Source of the DNA: Pseudomonas taeanensis MS-3
GTDB taxonomy: Bacteria > Pseudomonadota > Gammaproteobacteria > Pseudomonadales > Pseudomonadaceae
Reading direction: 5' to 3'
NCBI RefSeq assembly: GCF_000498575.2
Contig: NZ_AWSQ01000002.1
Coordinates: 27,941-91,940, forward strand
DNA: 64,000 nucleotides
Part shown: positions 36,807 to 45,555 of the stretch, piece by piece
Numbering within the stretch: position 1 is the stretch's first letter
How the letters are laid out: the number at the start of each line of letters is the position of its first letter
The notes under the pieces: generated by a model
Database searches by the model: none
Seen by the model: the letters and a program-made list of their open reading frames with translations, nothing else
What the model was told of the DNA's origin: nothing
Translations under genes and position numbers: made by a program

Positions 36807-37568
36807 CTAAGCGTCGCGCAGACGCTCGCGATACTGACTGGGAGACAGCCCGGTGAGGGCCTTGAACTGCCGGCTGAAGGCGCTGTGATCGGTGTAGCCG
36901 CAGCGCAGGGCGATATCGGTGATCGGCAGGTGATCGGCCAGCAACTGCGAGGCCGCGCCCAGGCGCGCCTTGTGGATCATCTGCCGCGGGGTGAGCTGGA
37001 AGATGCGCTTGCAGTGGCGCTCCAGCTGGGCGACGGACAGGCCGGCGATGGCGGTGAGGTCTTTGAGGCTGATGGACTGGGCGTAATGCTCGCGGATATG
37101 CGCGTCCACCGCGGCGAGTTTCTGGTAGGCCGGGTGACTGGCTTGCGGGGCCTGCAGGTCGTAGGAGATGCCAGCCATGCCGATGATCACGCCCTGTGGG
37201 TCGCGCAGCGCCAGTTTATGGGTCAGGCACCAGCCCGGTTGGCGGCCAGGGTACAGGTGCAACTCCAACTGGTCGCTGAGTGGGCTGCCGTCCTGCAATA
37301 CACGGCGATCCTGCTCGGTGTAGAGCGGGCCGAAGCGTGAGGGAAACACCTGTTCGGCGGTCTGGCCTAGCAACTCGTGGTGGCTGTTTACCGCGCAGCG
37401 CTGGCTCAGGGTCCGGTTGACCAGCACATAGCGGGCGGCGCTGTCCTTGATGAAGAACACCACGCCGGGCATGGCATCCAGCAGGGGGGTGATCTGTTGC
37501 AGGCTGCCCAGCAGCTCAGGCAGATCGCGCGGGGTGGGCAGGTGCTGGAGCTGAAGCGGCAAAGGCAT
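36807..37568 (-). CDS. lhpR: PAS-AraC transcriptional regulator of hydroxyproline catabolism
   Basis: A 253-residue regulator: an N-terminal PAS-like ligand domain (about 20-135, 'LLDAMPGVVFFIKDSAARYVLVNRTL') and a C-terminal AraC pair of helix-turn-helices (ISLKDLTAIAGLSVAQLERH and ITDIALRCGYTDHSAFSRQF). In P. aeruginosa a regulator of this architecture (LhpR) activates the hydroxyproline genes. It is placed centrally between the transporter/AcnX half and the epimerase/dehydrogenase half of the island. Symbol by context and architecture. Confidence 0.85.
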   Translation of the reverse strand: MPLPLQLQHLPTPRDLPELLGSLQQITPLLDAMPGVVFFIKDSAARYVLVNRTLSQRCAVNSHHELLGQTAEQVFPSRFGPLYTEQDRRVLQDGSPLSDQLELHLYPGRQPGWCLTHKLALRDPQGVIIGMAGISYDLQAPQASHPAYQKLAAVDAHIREHYAQSISLKDLTAIAGLSVAQLERHCKRIFQLTPRQMIHKARLGAASQLLADHLPITDIALRCGYTDHSAFSRQFKALTGLSPSQYRERLRDA

Positions 37569-37667
37569 GGGTGAGCTGGTGTCCAGGCAAGGTGGGCGCG
37601 GCCCACTCTAAGGCCGCTGCCACTTTCAGGGAAGCGCGACGTCCGTCGCGGCGGGTTCGGCCCGCAC

Positions 37668-37831
37668 GTAGGGTGGGTTAGGCGCCTGTCCAAGCAGCAG
37701 GCATTACACTGATCGTTGCTGCGCCGTAACCCACCATCGGTGCAATACATGGATGCCGTCTGGTGGGTTACGCGGCGCGCCACGATGGCAACGTCTGATC
37801 GTCGCAGTGTGGCGCCGCTAACCCACCCTAC
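37668..37831. repeat. repeat family B, copy 2
   Basis: A 164-bp element with the same 14-bp inverted ends and internal inverted pair as 27616-27776. It fills most of the 294-bp gap between lhpR and the D-hydroxyproline dehydrogenase operon end. Both copies have the same orientation, so recombination between them would delete the lhpR-transporter-lhpC segment. Confidence 0.85.
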
Positions 37832-37862
37832 AGTGATCCGACCTGTCACGATGGTCGCGACA

Positions 37863-39122
37863 CTAGCCGGCCTCGTCTGGCTCGGCCAGTTGCAGCAGGC
37901 TTTCTATGCGTGCCGGCGACAACGGCGGGCGCGGCGTCGGGGTCGGCCAGTCGAACAGGAACTGCGTCGCGCCGCCGCAGATGCGGCCCTGGCAGGCGCC
38001 CATGCCGCAGCGGCTGTGCAGCTTGGCGTCGACCCAGCCGCTGCACCCGGCGATCTCGCCGTAGCTCACGTCCTCGCAGCGACAGACCAGGGTGTCGGCG
38101 GCGGCCAGTTGCTTGAGTCGCGGATCGAGGGCGAAGCTGCGCCCGAGACGATCAGCGAAGGCCTGCCAGTGCTGGCGCTGCGGCCACAGTGCGCGGGCCT
38201 TGGCCTGCGCGCCGATGGCGCTGTGGCCGGCGATGGCGCCTTCGATCAGGGCCAGTTCGCTGCCGCCGAAGCCGGTGCATTCACCCGCCGCATAGTGATC
38301 GCTCAGGCTGCAGGCTTGCCATTGATCGACGGCAATGGCCTGCCCGGCGATGCGGCAGCCCAGGGCCTGGCCCAGATGGGTATTGGGCAGCAAACCGAAA
38401 CCACAGGCCAGGCGCTTGCAGGGGATCTCCACTAGCTTGCCGTTTTGCTGCAGGCGCACAGCTTCCAGACGTTCCTCGCCGAGCGCGGCCAGTACATGGC
38501 TGTTGCTGCGGTAGCTGGCATCGAACAGCTGCAAGGCCTGCAGCAACTTGCTCGGCCAGCGCGGCAGTTGCAGGGCGAACGCGGCCAAGGCAGCGGGGGG
38601 CGCCTGTTCGGCGATGCGCAGCACTTTGGCGCCGGCTTGCTTGGCACTGGCGGCACTGGCCAGCAACAGCGGGCCGCTGCCGGCGATCACCAGGCGCTCG
38701 CCGGCCACCGGTACGCCACCCTTGATCAGCGCCTGCAAGCCGCCGGCACCGGTGACGCCGGGCAGGGTCCAGCCGGGGAAGGGCAGCAGCAGCTCGCGCG
38801 CGCCGGTGCAGAGGATCAGCTTGGCGTAGTGTGCGCGCCAGGCGCGTTCGTCATCTTCCAGCAGCAACTGCTGCGGCCCGGCGATGGCCACCACTCGGGT
38901 CGCGCTGAACAGCCGAATATTCTCCGCCGCCGCCAGTGCCGCGCGATGGCGCCGAGCATTGGCAGGCAGATGGGCGTGCACGCCGTCGCGCCAGATCTGC
39001 CCGCCGGGGAGTGGGTTGTCGTCGATGACGCCAATGCGCAGGCCACTGGGGGCTGCAGCCAGGGCGGCGGCCATGCCGGCGGGCCCGGCGCCGATGATCA
39101 GCAGGTCGAAATCCTCGTTCAT
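37863..39122 (-). CDS. D-hydroxyproline dehydrogenase, FAD/[2Fe-2S] alpha subunit (HcnB-like)
   Basis: A 419-residue flavoprotein with N-terminal FAD loop LLIIGAGPAGMAAALA (7-22), NADH-fold middle domain and a C-terminal BFD-like [2Fe-2S] domain (VCRCEDVSYGEI and CGMGACQGRICGG). It corresponds to the large subunit of the heteromeric LhpBEF dehydrogenase of P. aeruginosa. That enzyme oxidises cis-4-hydroxy-D-proline to Δ1-pyrroline-4-hydroxy-2-carboxylate and passes electrons to the respiratory chain. Start 39122 overlaps the small subunit gene by four bases (ATGA). Confidence 0.9.
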   Translation of the reverse strand: MNEDFDLLIIGAGPAGMAAALAAAPSGLRIGVIDDNPLPGGQIWRDGVHAHLPANARRHRAALAAAENIRLFSATRVVAIAGPQQLLLEDDERAWRAHYAKLILCTGARELLLPFPGWTLPGVTGAGGLQALIKGGVPVAGERLVIAGSGPLLLASAASAKQAGAKVLRIAEQAPPAALAAFALQLPRWPSKLLQALQLFDASYRSNSHVLAALGEERLEAVRLQQNGKLVEIPCKRLACGFGLLPNTHLGQALGCRIAGQAIAVDQWQACSLSDHYAAGECTGFGGSELALIEGAIAGHSAIGAQAKARALWPQRQHWQAFADRLGRSFALDPRLKQLAAADTLVCRCEDVSYGEIAGCSGWVDAKLHSRCGMGACQGRICGGATQFLFDWPTPTPRPPLSPARIESLLQLAEPDEAG

Positions 39123-39355
39123 GCGTGGGTCTCCACGCACATGCCGGGTTGGCACAGGGTTTGGCAGGCCAGGCGGCGCTGGCCGTCGATGCTGACTCGG
39201 CACTCCTGGCAGATGCCCATGCCGCACACAGGGGCGCGGCGCTGATCACCGACCGAGGTGCGGCTGCTGCCGTCGCCGCCCAGATAGAGCGCGGCGGCTA
39301 CCGTACTGCCCGCTGCGACACGCAGCGCAAGGCCATCGAGGATGAGTTCGATCAT
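39119..39355 (-). CDS. D-hydroxyproline dehydrogenase, small [2Fe-2S] subunit
   Basis: A 78-residue ferredoxin-fold subunit (HcnA-like) with the cluster cysteines CGMGICQEC and further Cys residues (LACQTLCQ). It supplies the second [2Fe-2S] centre of the three-subunit dehydrogenase. It overlaps both neighbours by four bases (ATGA), forming a fully coupled three-gene set. Confidence 0.9.
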   Translation of the reverse strand: MIELILDGLALRVAAGSTVAAALYLGGDGSSRTSVGDQRRAPVCGMGICQECRVSIDGQRRLACQTLCQPGMCVETHA

Positions 39356-40473
39356 GCACTGTGCTCCGTAGGTCGCGGCACCGGCAGAAAGCGTCCCGGT
39401 AGATAAGGGCTAGGGTCGATGGCCGCGGGTTCCTTGAACAGGTGCGCGGCGAGCAACTGGGCGCTGCCCGGCGCGGTGGTGACGCCGAGCCCTTCGTGGC
39501 CGACCGCCAGCCACAGGCCGGGCTGCTGCGGATGCTCGCCGAGCAGCGGCAGACTGTCCGGGGTGGCGGCACGGAAGCCGGTCCAGCTGCGGATGGCGTT
39601 GAGTTTGCCCAGCTCCGGCAGGTAATCCAGGGCGCGGCGCAGCATGCGCGCCAGCACCGGGCCTTCGACCTGCGGGTCGAGGCTGTCGAACTGGCGTGAC
39701 GAACCGAGGAAAATCTGCCCGGTCGGCCGTGGCTGCGCATTGAAGGCCACCGAGGTGCCTGTGTTGGCGTGGGCGCTGGCGGCGTAGCCGAGCTCGACCA
39801 GCTGGTGCTGGATGCGTCCGGGGTAGCGGTCGGTGATTAGCAGATGGCCCTTCTTCGCCCGGATCGGCAACTCGGGGCACAACTCACTGGCGTGGATGCC
39901 GCCCGCCAGCACCACGGCCTCGGCCGTCAGCCAGCGGCCATCGGCCAGGCGCACGCGGTTGCCGTCGACCTCGCTGACCTGATCCTGGCGTCGGGTGATG
40001 CGTGCGCCGCCCTGGGCCAGCAGCCAGTGCGCGGCATTCGGCGCGTAGAGGATGCTATCGCCGCTGACTTTCAGCGCGCCCAGCAGACCCTTGCGCAGCA
40101 TTGGCTCGGCCTGGCGCAGGGCGCTTGCATCGAGCATCTGGCAGGCGATGCCCTGGGCGCTGAGGGTTTCCCGCTTGTGTTCGGCGGCCTGCAGCTCCTC
40201 GCGGTTGGCGGCCAGCCACAGGGTGCCGCAGTTGCGGTAGGCGCAGTCGGGGTCGAGGCTTGGCGCCCACTGCCGCCACAGCTCGATGGAGTAGCGACTC
40301 AGGGCCAGCTCCGCCGGGTTGTCATCCATCGCCACCAGATGGCCCATGCCCACCGCCGTGGCGCCACCGCGCTGGCTGTCCAGCACTAGCACGTCGAGGC
40401 CGCGGCGGGCGAACTGGTGGGCGCAGGCGCTGCCGACTATGCCGGCACCGACGACGATGATCTCGGCATTCAT
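39352..40473 (-). CDS. D-hydroxyproline dehydrogenase, DAO-type FAD catalytic subunit
   Basis: A 373-residue D-amino-acid-oxidase-fold flavoprotein ([20 protein letters not shown], 5-24; 'AGGIHASEL'; C-terminal '[15 protein letters not shown]'). It is the beta, substrate-oxidising subunit of the LhpBEF-type enzyme. The start at 40473 matches the FAD loop at the N-terminus; the longer ORF reads back through the epimerase gene. It is coupled to lhpA by a four-base overlap, so epimerase and dehydrogenase are made together. Confidence 0.9.
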   Translation of the reverse strand: MNAEIIVVGAGIVGSACAHQFARRGLDVLVLDSQRGGATAVGMGHLVAMDDNPAELALSRYSIELWRQWAPSLDPDCAYRNCGTLWLAANREELQAAEHKRETLSAQGIACQMLDASALRQAEPMLRKGLLGALKVSGDSILYAPNAAHWLLAQGGARITRRQDQVSEVDGNRVRLADGRWLTAEAVVLAGGIHASELCPELPIRAKKGHLLITDRYPGRIQHQLVELGYAASAHANTGTSVAFNAQPRPTGQIFLGSSRQFDSLDPQVEGPVLARMLRRALDYLPELGKLNAIRSWTGFRAATPDSLPLLGEHPQQPGLWLAVGHEGLGVTTAPGSAQLLAAHLFKEPAAIDPSPYLPGRFLPVPRPTEHSA

Positions 40474-41405
40474 GGGCGAATGCCCCAGGCGAAGGGATCG
40501 TCGTCCTCCAGCAGCAGGATGGCCTCGGCACTGAGGTGGGCGCGACCGCGGATGGTCGGGACGATGCGCCCGTCGTCCTGCCACTGGTAGCTGGCCTCGA
40601 ACTGGCTGCCGATCACGCTGGCTTGACGCCACAACTGACCGGGCTGCAGTTTGCCGTCGGCGGCCAGGCAGGCCAGCTTGGCGCTGGTGCCGGTGCCGCA
40701 GGGCGAGCGGTCGTAGGCCTTGCCCGGACACAGCACGAAATTCCTGCTATCGGCGGTGTCGTCGTCGGCAAACAGCTCGATATGGTCGATCTCGCCGCCG
40801 TCCTCGCCGCGGATGGCCTGTTGCTCCAGCGCCTGGCGCACCGCCCAGCAATAGGCGGTCAGCGCCTCGAGGTTGTCACCGGCGATGCGCTGGCCGTGTT
40901 CGGCGATCAGGAAGAACCAGTTGCCGCCCCAGGCGATGTCGCCGCTGACCGTGCCCAGGCCCGGCACCTGTAGGCTGACCGCCTGACGGTAGCGATAGGC
41001 GGGCACGTTGCGCACGCTCACCGAGCGATCTTCATGCAGGGTCGCCTCGACCGTGCCGACCGGGGTTTCGATGCGGTGCAGGCCGGGCTGGATGCGTCCG
41101 AGGTGAGCGAGGGAAATTATCAGGCCGATGGTGCCGTGGCCGCACATGCCCAGATAGCCGCTGTTGTTGAAGAAGATCACCCCGGCACTGGCGCTGGGGT
41201 CGACTGGCTGGCAGAGCAGCGCGCCGACCAGTACGTCGCTGCCGCGCGGTTCGAGCATGCTGGCGGCGCGCCAGTCGTCGAAGCGTTCGGCCAGCAGCTG
41301 GCGGCGCTCGCTCATGCTGCCGTGGCCCAAGTCCGGAAAACCGTCGATCACCAGGCGGGTCGGTTCACCGCCGGTGTGTGAGTCGATGACGCGGATGCGT
41401 TTCAT
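40470..41405 (-). CDS. lhpA: 4-hydroxyproline 2-epimerase
   Basis: This enzyme converts trans-4-hydroxy-L-proline to cis-4-hydroxy-D-proline, the entry step of the pathway. The 311-residue proline-racemase-fold enzyme keeps both catalytic cysteines, Cys88 (MCGHGT) and Cys236 (SPCGTGT), at the same numbers as characterised Pseudomonas HypE. The ATG at 41405 was chosen over a GTG at 41423. A 6-4-6 palindrome (41445-41460, GGCCGT/ACGGCC) lies 39 bp upstream and might be a regulatory site. First gene of the four-gene epimerase-dehydrogenase operon. Confidence 0.95.
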   Translation of the reverse strand: MKRIRVIDSHTGGEPTRLVIDGFPDLGHGSMSERRQLLAERFDDWRAASMLEPRGSDVLVGALLCQPVDPSASAGVIFFNNSGYLGMCGHGTIGLIISLAHLGRIQPGLHRIETPVGTVEATLHEDRSVSVRNVPAYRYRQAVSLQVPGLGTVSGDIAWGGNWFFLIAEHGQRIAGDNLEALTAYCWAVRQALEQQAIRGEDGGEIDHIELFADDDTADSRNFVLCPGKAYDRSPCGTGTSAKLACLAADGKLQPGQLWRQASVIGSQFEASYQWQDDGRIVPTIRGRAHLSAEAILLLEDDDPFAWGIRP

Positions 41406-41587
41406 GGATGCCAACACCTGCACAGGAAAAGTCTGGACAAGACTGGCCGTTCAGACGGCCTGCGGCTTGATGAGTTTCCCGCTGGCAGATGACGAAATCG
41501 GCACAGCTACCCGCGTGCGAGCCTGACCCTGCATGGGTTCTTGAACCGCGCCAATGGCTTTGCTTAGTTTGAGCAACCGCCGGCGCC

Positions 41588-42229
41588 TTACTTGTGAGGG
41601 CGGCCGCCGGCTGTAGGGGGAGTTCCGGTGAGTTTGAAGCGACAGACCTGGCCGCCCCGCACCATGCATTCGAGATGTTCCACGTCACCCTGGCCGAGGG
41701 CACCGATCAGGGCCAGATCGAGTTCGCAGACTTGCGGATGAGCCTCGGCCAGGTGGTGGAAGACGCAGTTGTGCGCGACTATTTCCTGCTCGCCAGAGGA
41801 GCGGAAAAACACCTCGGCCTCATACCCGGCCTGATTCATGTGCTCGACGATCCGCGCTTCACTCACCGCCTGCTGCTCCATGCCGGCGGCCATCCTGCGG
41901 CCTAGACTGCGCATCAACTTGACCAGGCTGTCGTGGCCGATGAGGGTCGCCACTTCGCCGATCAGCAGGTCGGCCAGCAGCTGGTATTGCCTGGGAAACA
42001 GCTCCCTGCCGGGCGGCGAGAGCAGGTACAACTGCTCGGGACGACGACCGGTAGGGCGGGTTTCGCCGCGCAGGATCAGGCCGTCACGCTCCAGCGCGGA
42101 CAGATGCTGACGTATGGCTGTGCGCGTCACCGCCAAGTGACTGGCCAACTCGTCGATACTCATGCCCACCGGCTGGTACAGCAGCGCGCAGAGCAGGTCT
42201 TGCTGGGTACGGCCCATCCCCTGAAACAT
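41588..42229 (-). CDS. SufR/ArsR-type HTH regulator with C-terminal Cys cluster
   Basis: A 213-residue regulator with an N-terminal winged helix (about 23-55, MSIDELASHLAVTRTAIRQH) and a C-terminal domain holding Cys155, Cys168, Cys188 and Cys196 (C-x12-C-x19-C-x7-C). The arrangement resembles SufR-family iron-sulfur-cluster-sensing repressors. The signal is unknown: iron-sulfur status, oxygen or nitric oxide are options. It lies 59 bp downstream of the His-rich periplasmic protein gene on the same strand; likely co-transcribed and autoregulated. Confidence 0.8.
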   Translation of the reverse strand: MFQGMGRTQQDLLCALLYQPVGMSIDELASHLAVTRTAIRQHLSALERDGLILRGETRPTGRRPEQLYLLSPPGRELFPRQYQLLADLLIGEVATLIGHDSLVKLMRSLGRRMAAGMEQQAVSEARIVEHMNQAGYEAEVFFRSSGEQEIVAHNCVFHHLAEAHPQVCELDLALIGALGQGDVEHLECMVRGGQVCRFKLTGTPPTAGGRPHK

Positions 42230-42288
42230 TCTGCGACCTCGTCATCTTCAGCAACCTAAAGGAGGGGCGCCGAGGCGCCCCGTTTAGC

Positions 42289-42930
42289 TCAGAACTTGTC
42301 CGGGAACTGCTTGACTAGTGCCGCCGTCAAGGTGTCTGCGAGAACCAACATGTGTTCGCGCATGGCCTGCCAGGTTCTCGCTTCCGCGGCGTAATCCTGC
42401 TTGCCCAACTGGTCGACCTGGGCGATGTGGTGTCCACCGTGGGCGCTGAGCATGCTGACCAGGGTGGCTTCCGGCAAGTTCGGGTTGGCCGTGGCCAGAA
42501 ATTGCGCAATAGCCTTGGCATTGCTCGTCAGTTCATCCACCGCGGCGCTCTTGCCCGCCGCTTGCTTCGCGACCGCCGCGTCACTGTAGTGTTTCACTGC
42601 CCCCCAGTGTCCGGCCAGCAGTTTGAGTAACTGATCTGCGGCTGGCTGACCGTATAAGGGCGCGATGCTATTGGCAATCGAAGTGGCATTGGCGACCACC
42701 TCGGTGGCAGCCGTCTCGGCCTGCTGGCGCTCACCCTGCTGGTTGGCGATGACGTAATTCCTGACCCAGAAAATATGCTCCACCCACAGGTCCCGCAGCG
42801 CCAGGCGGGTATTCAGCGCGGCGGACTCCGACCCGGTAACCAGGGCCTGACCCTTATCCGCATCCACCTGGCTCCAGGCAGGTTGAACGCACAATGCAAA
42901 CAGCAGCAAAACCAGTGTTCTGATGTTCAT
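42289..42930 (-). CDS. His-rich periplasmic helical protein of unknown function
   Basis: A 213-residue protein with a clear Sec signal peptide (cleavage after PAWS/Q near residue 21) and an all-helical remainder. Histidines and acids recur at helix positions: WVEHIFWVRNYV, GHWGAVKHYSDA, SAHGGHHIAQVDQL, WQAMREHMLVL. This suggests a helical bundle that binds metal or heme. I do not recognise a named family. Its neighbours (a Cys-cluster regulator downstream and an orphan cbb3 oxidase subunit upstream) suggest a role in respiration or nitrosative/oxidative stress, which is inference. Confidence 0.7.
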   Translation of the reverse strand: MNIRTLVLLLFALCVQPAWSQVDADKGQALVTGSESAALNTRLALRDLWVEHIFWVRNYVIANQQGERQQAETAATEVVANATSIANSIAPLYGQPAADQLLKLLAGHWGAVKHYSDAAVAKQAAGKSAAVDELTSNAKAIAQFLATANPNLPEATLVSMLSAHGGHHIAQVDQLGKQDYAAEARTWQAMREHMLVLADTLTAALVKQFPDKF

Positions 42931-42973
42931 GGCAGTAGCCTCGAGTAGTGGATTGCCCTTTAAAAGTAGTTAC

Positions 42974-42989
42974 GACATAAAAATATGTC
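42974..42989. promoter_or_regulatory. palindrome GACATA-AAAA-TATGTC
   Basis: A perfect 6-4-6 inverted repeat 44 bp upstream of the His-rich protein start, directly followed by a second inverted pair TCAAT/ATTGA. It is a candidate operator for the Cys-cluster regulator encoded in the same operon. Confidence 0.5.
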
Positions 42990-43193
42990 AATATTAAAAA
43001 ATTGATTGTCCATGACTGAGGTGCTGGTGCAGTTCGGGAGATACGCGGGCTGTCCGAAGCGATGTGGCGCCGCGCTTAAGGCCGTCCGTGGAGGCTGATT
43101 GCAGGGAACGCTCTGGGTTGAGTGGGCTCGTTGTTGCGCGGAACTGAGCCCGTGATGTTGATACGAACCCACCTGCGAGTCCTGTGAGGCTAA

Positions 43194-43405
43194 CAGGCTG
43201 TTGAAAAACTACTGCGCTCGGCTATGCAGCGTTGAAATCAGCCCGGGACGCGGCGTCTCAAAATGCTCATGTACAGCTCGTACACTGCGCTTTTGATTCG
43301 CTACGCTCACCCTGCGGGCCAGCCTCCGGCTGTTACTCCGCTTCGCTCCGTTGCGGCCGATTTCGCCTTGCCTAGCCATCGCTCGCTACATTTTTCACCG
43401 GCCTG
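43194..43405. mobile_element. MITE family C, copy 2
   Basis: A 212-bp relative of the 140-bp element with ends CAGGCTGTTGAAAAA / TTTTTCACCGGCCTG (imperfect inverted repeats) and direct CTAA duplications (43190-43193, 43406-43409). The start (ACTGCGCTCGGCTATGCAGC) and end match copy 3; the interior has about 70 bp of extra sequence around 43240-43350. Confidence 0.85.
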
Positions 43406-43504
43406 CTAAAGCAAGCGTCTGGACTGTAGCCAAGGAAGCAAGGGTGCTAACCCCTCCAGCTCCTCCAGCCAAGGCGGTCCACAGCATGCTCAGTTGACTC
43501 AGTA

Positions 43505-43520
43505 GATATTTTTTAATATC
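43505..43520. promoter_or_regulatory. palindrome GATATT-TTTT-AATATC
   Basis: A perfect 6-4-6 inverted repeat 212 bp upstream of the ccoN start, with the same geometry as 42974-42989. It may be a second binding site of the same regulator. No Anr/Fnr box (TTGAT-N4-ATCAA) was seen. Confidence 0.4.
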
Positions 43521-43731
43521 AAAATTTATGCATTTACAGTGCATTATTATTAGTTTGTTACCTTTTAAGTGGCGCGGCAAACTGTCCCAGTCTTGCCGCC
43601 AGATTCCGCTTCGCAGTGCGAAGCGGACCTGCTCAGTGCCGTTGATAACGAGTCCACATGAAGATGGAACCGGTCGGTTCGGAAAGCGGTGGGAATCAGA
43701 TTTACGATTCCTTGTGTGCAACGGAACTCCT

Positions 43732-45171
43732 ATGGCCAGTGTTAATCCTCTCGATACAAACGCTTGTAACTACAACTACGAGGTTGTCCGCCAGTTCACC
43801 CTGATGACCCTGTTCTGGGGCATTCTCGGTATGGGCCTGGGCGTGTTCATTGCCGCCCAGCTGGTCTGGCCGGCGTTGAACTTCGGTCTGCCCTGGACCA
43901 GCTTCGGCCGCTTGCGACCGATGCACACCTCTATTGTGATCTTCGCCTTTGGCGGCGGCGCACTGTTCGCCACCTCGCTTTACGTGGTGCAGCGCACCAG
44001 TCGGGTGCGGCTGATTTCCGATGGCTTGGCCAAGTTCGTGTTTTGGGGCTGGCAGGCGGCGATAGTCGCCGCATTGATCAGCTATCCACTGGGCTACACG
44101 ACGTCCAAGGAATACGCCGAAATGGAGTGGCCTATCGCCGTATGGATCGCCATCGTCTGGGTGGCCTATGCCTGCCTGTTCTTCGGCACGATTGTGCGGC
44201 GCAAGGTGAAGCACATCTATGTCGGTAACTGGTTCTACGGTGCCTTCATCCTGGTCACGGGGATGGTGCACATCATCAACCATGCAGCGGTGCCGGTCAG
44301 TTTGATGAAGTCCTATTCGGCCTATTCGGGCGCCACCGATGCAATGATTCAGTGGTGGTACGGGCATAGCGTTGTAGGTTTCATTCTCACCGTGGGCTTC
44401 CTCGGCATGATGTATTACTTCGTGCCCAAGCAGGCCGATCGGCCGATCTATTCCTACCGCCTATCCATTGTGCATTTCTGGGCATTGATCACCCTGTACA
44501 TCTGGGCCGGGCCGCATCATCTGCACTACACCGCGCTGCCGGATTGGGCGCAGAGCCTGGGCATGGCCATGTCGATCATTCTCCTGGCACCGAGCTGGGG
44601 CGGCATGATCAACGGCATGATGACCCTCTCCGGGGCGTGGCATAAGTTGCGCACCGATCCGATCCTGCGCTTTCTCGTGGTGTCTCTGGCGTTCTACGGC
44701 ATGTCGACCTTCGAAGGTCCGATGATGGCGATCAAGACGGTCAATTCTCTGTCCCATTACACCGACTGGACCATCGGCCATGTGCATGCAGGGGCCCTCG
44801 GATGGGTGGCGATGATCAGCATCGGCACGCTCTATCACATGATTCCCAAGCTCTACGGTCGCGAACAGATGCACAGCATCGTCCTGATCAACGTGCATTT
44901 CTGGCTGGCCACTATCGGCACCGTGCTGTACATCGCCTCGATGTGGGTCAACGGCATTACCCAGGGCCTGATGTGGCGTGCAGTCAACGACGACGGCACG
45001 CTGACCTACTCCTTCGTCGAGGCGCTGCAAGCCAGTCATCCGGGTTATATCGTGCGCCTGCTCGGTGGAGCGACCTTCGCCAGTGGGATGTTGCTGATGG
45101 CCTATAACAGTTGGCGAACCATCAGAGCCGGCGAACCTGCTGTGCAGGTATTAACGCCGAGTGTGGCTTGA
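43732..45171 (+). CDS. orphan cbb3-type cytochrome c oxidase subunit I (CcoN4-like)
   Basis: A 479-residue heme-copper oxidase catalytic subunit with about 12 membrane helices. The six metal-ligating His environments are visible: 'RPMHTSIV', '[10 protein letters not shown]', '[13 protein letters not shown]', '[12 protein letters not shown]'. It lacks the usual ccoOP partners and so would replace CcoN in oxidases assembled with CcoO/CcoP encoded elsewhere. In P. aeruginosa orphan CcoN4 isoforms confer cyanide or nitrite tolerance. ATG 43732 was chosen because homology begins at [16 protein letters not shown] CcoQ-like gene and terminator follow. Confidence 0.92.
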   Translation: MASVNPLDTNACNYNYEVVRQFTLMTLFWGILGMGLGVFIAAQLVWPALNFGLPWTSFGRLRPMHTSIVIFAFGGGALFATSLYVVQRTSRVRLISDGLAKFVFWGWQAAIVAALISYPLGYTTSKEYAEMEWPIAVWIAIVWVAYACLFFGTIVRRKVKHIYVGNWFYGAFILVTGMVHIINHAAVPVSLMKSYSAYSGATDAMIQWWYGHSVVGFILTVGFLGMMYYFVPKQADRPIYSYRLSIVHFWALITLYIWAGPHHLHYTALPDWAQSLGMAMSIILLAPSWGGMINGMMTLSGAWHKLRTDPILRFLVVSLAFYGMSTFEGPMMAIKTVNSLSHYTDWTIGHVHAGALGWVAMISIGTLYHMIPKLYGREQMHSIVLINVHFWLATIGTVLYIASMWVNGITQGLMWRAVNDDGTLTYSFVEALQASHPGYIVRLLGGATFASGMLLMAYNSWRTIRAGEPAVQVLTPSVA

Positions 45172-45184
45172 GCGGGGGAATGCC

Positions 45185-45412
45185 ATGTCAACGCTGATAT
45201 TCGGTCTGGGCTTCGTGGTGTTCTGCGCGGGAATTCATAGTTGCCTTCAAGGCAGTGCAGATGAACTCGAGCAGGCAGCCCTGCTGCCGTTCGCGGACGA
45301 CCCGCAGGCCGCACGCAACATGACGGCCGCGACCGGGCGAGTGTGCGAGCACCTGGTGACGGTCACGCCCCAACGGGAACATGACCCGGAGGGTTACCGC
45401 TTGCGCGCCTGA
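45185..45412 (+). CDS. CcoQ-like small membrane protein
   Basis: A 75-residue protein with one N-terminal transmembrane helix (TLIFGLGFVVFCAGIHS) and a segment DELEQAALLPFADDPQA that resembles the CcoQ 'LPFADE' motif. It probably stabilises the oxidase made with the upstream CcoN. It lies 13 bp downstream and is followed by a terminator, so the two form a complete two-gene unit. Confidence 0.78.
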   Translation: MSTLIFGLGFVVFCAGIHSCLQGSADELEQAALLPFADDPQAARNMTAATGRVCEHLVTVTPQREHDPEGYRLRA

Positions 45413-45481
45413 TCGAGGCGCACCGCCGAGCATTTCCACTCCAAGGATGGAACCTCCTCGTGCCTAGCCTGGCACGTTCAC

Positions 45482-45516
45482 AGGGCTCACAGCTTGTTCT
45501 GGTGAGCCCTTTTTTT
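45482..45516 (+). terminator. rho-independent terminator after ccoN-ccoQ
   Basis: AGGGCTCAC (45482-45490) and GTGAGCCCT (45502-45510) form a perfect 9-bp stem with an 11-base loop, followed by a T-tract. It lies inside the longer open frame of the next gene and so rules out the GTG start at 45460. Confidence 0.88.
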
Positions 45517-45555
45517 CGGTCCTCGCACATTTATGTCCGTCCCTGGCAGTGTCCT

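Larger units (their letters stand above)
42931..43731. other. 801-bp intergenic region with palindromes and a MITE
   Basis: No convincing gene. It holds a 6-4-6 palindrome near each flanking gene (42974-42989 and 43505-43520), the second copy of MITE family C (43194-43405) and AT-rich stretches. The 43014-43190 segment shows nothing recognisable. Open frames at 42960-43172 and 43395-43721 (minus) lack ribosome-binding sites or homology and cross the MITE end or AT-rich palindromes. Confidence 0.7.

Noticed and set aside
41445..41460. GGCCGT-TCAG-ACGGCC as a terminator of the Cys-cluster regulator gene
   Set aside because: No T-tract and 128 bp from the stop codon; left as a possible regulatory palindrome only.
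42960..43172. 70-residue minus frame
   Set aside because: No ribosome-binding site, no homology, and it overlaps the palindromic operator region.
43395..43721. 108-residue minus frame upstream of ccoN
   Set aside because: It spans the AT-rich palindrome and runs into the MITE end, lacks a ribosome-binding site and matches nothing I know.
42931..43731. Possible Anr/Fnr box for the orphan ccoN
   Set aside because: Sequences such as TTGATTGTCCATGA only half match TTGAT-N4-ATCAA; no full box was found.
45460..45555. Upstream GTG start for the HPP-CBS gene
   Set aside because: The extension would translate a perfect rho-independent terminator hairpin; the ATG at 45556 fits the family start.
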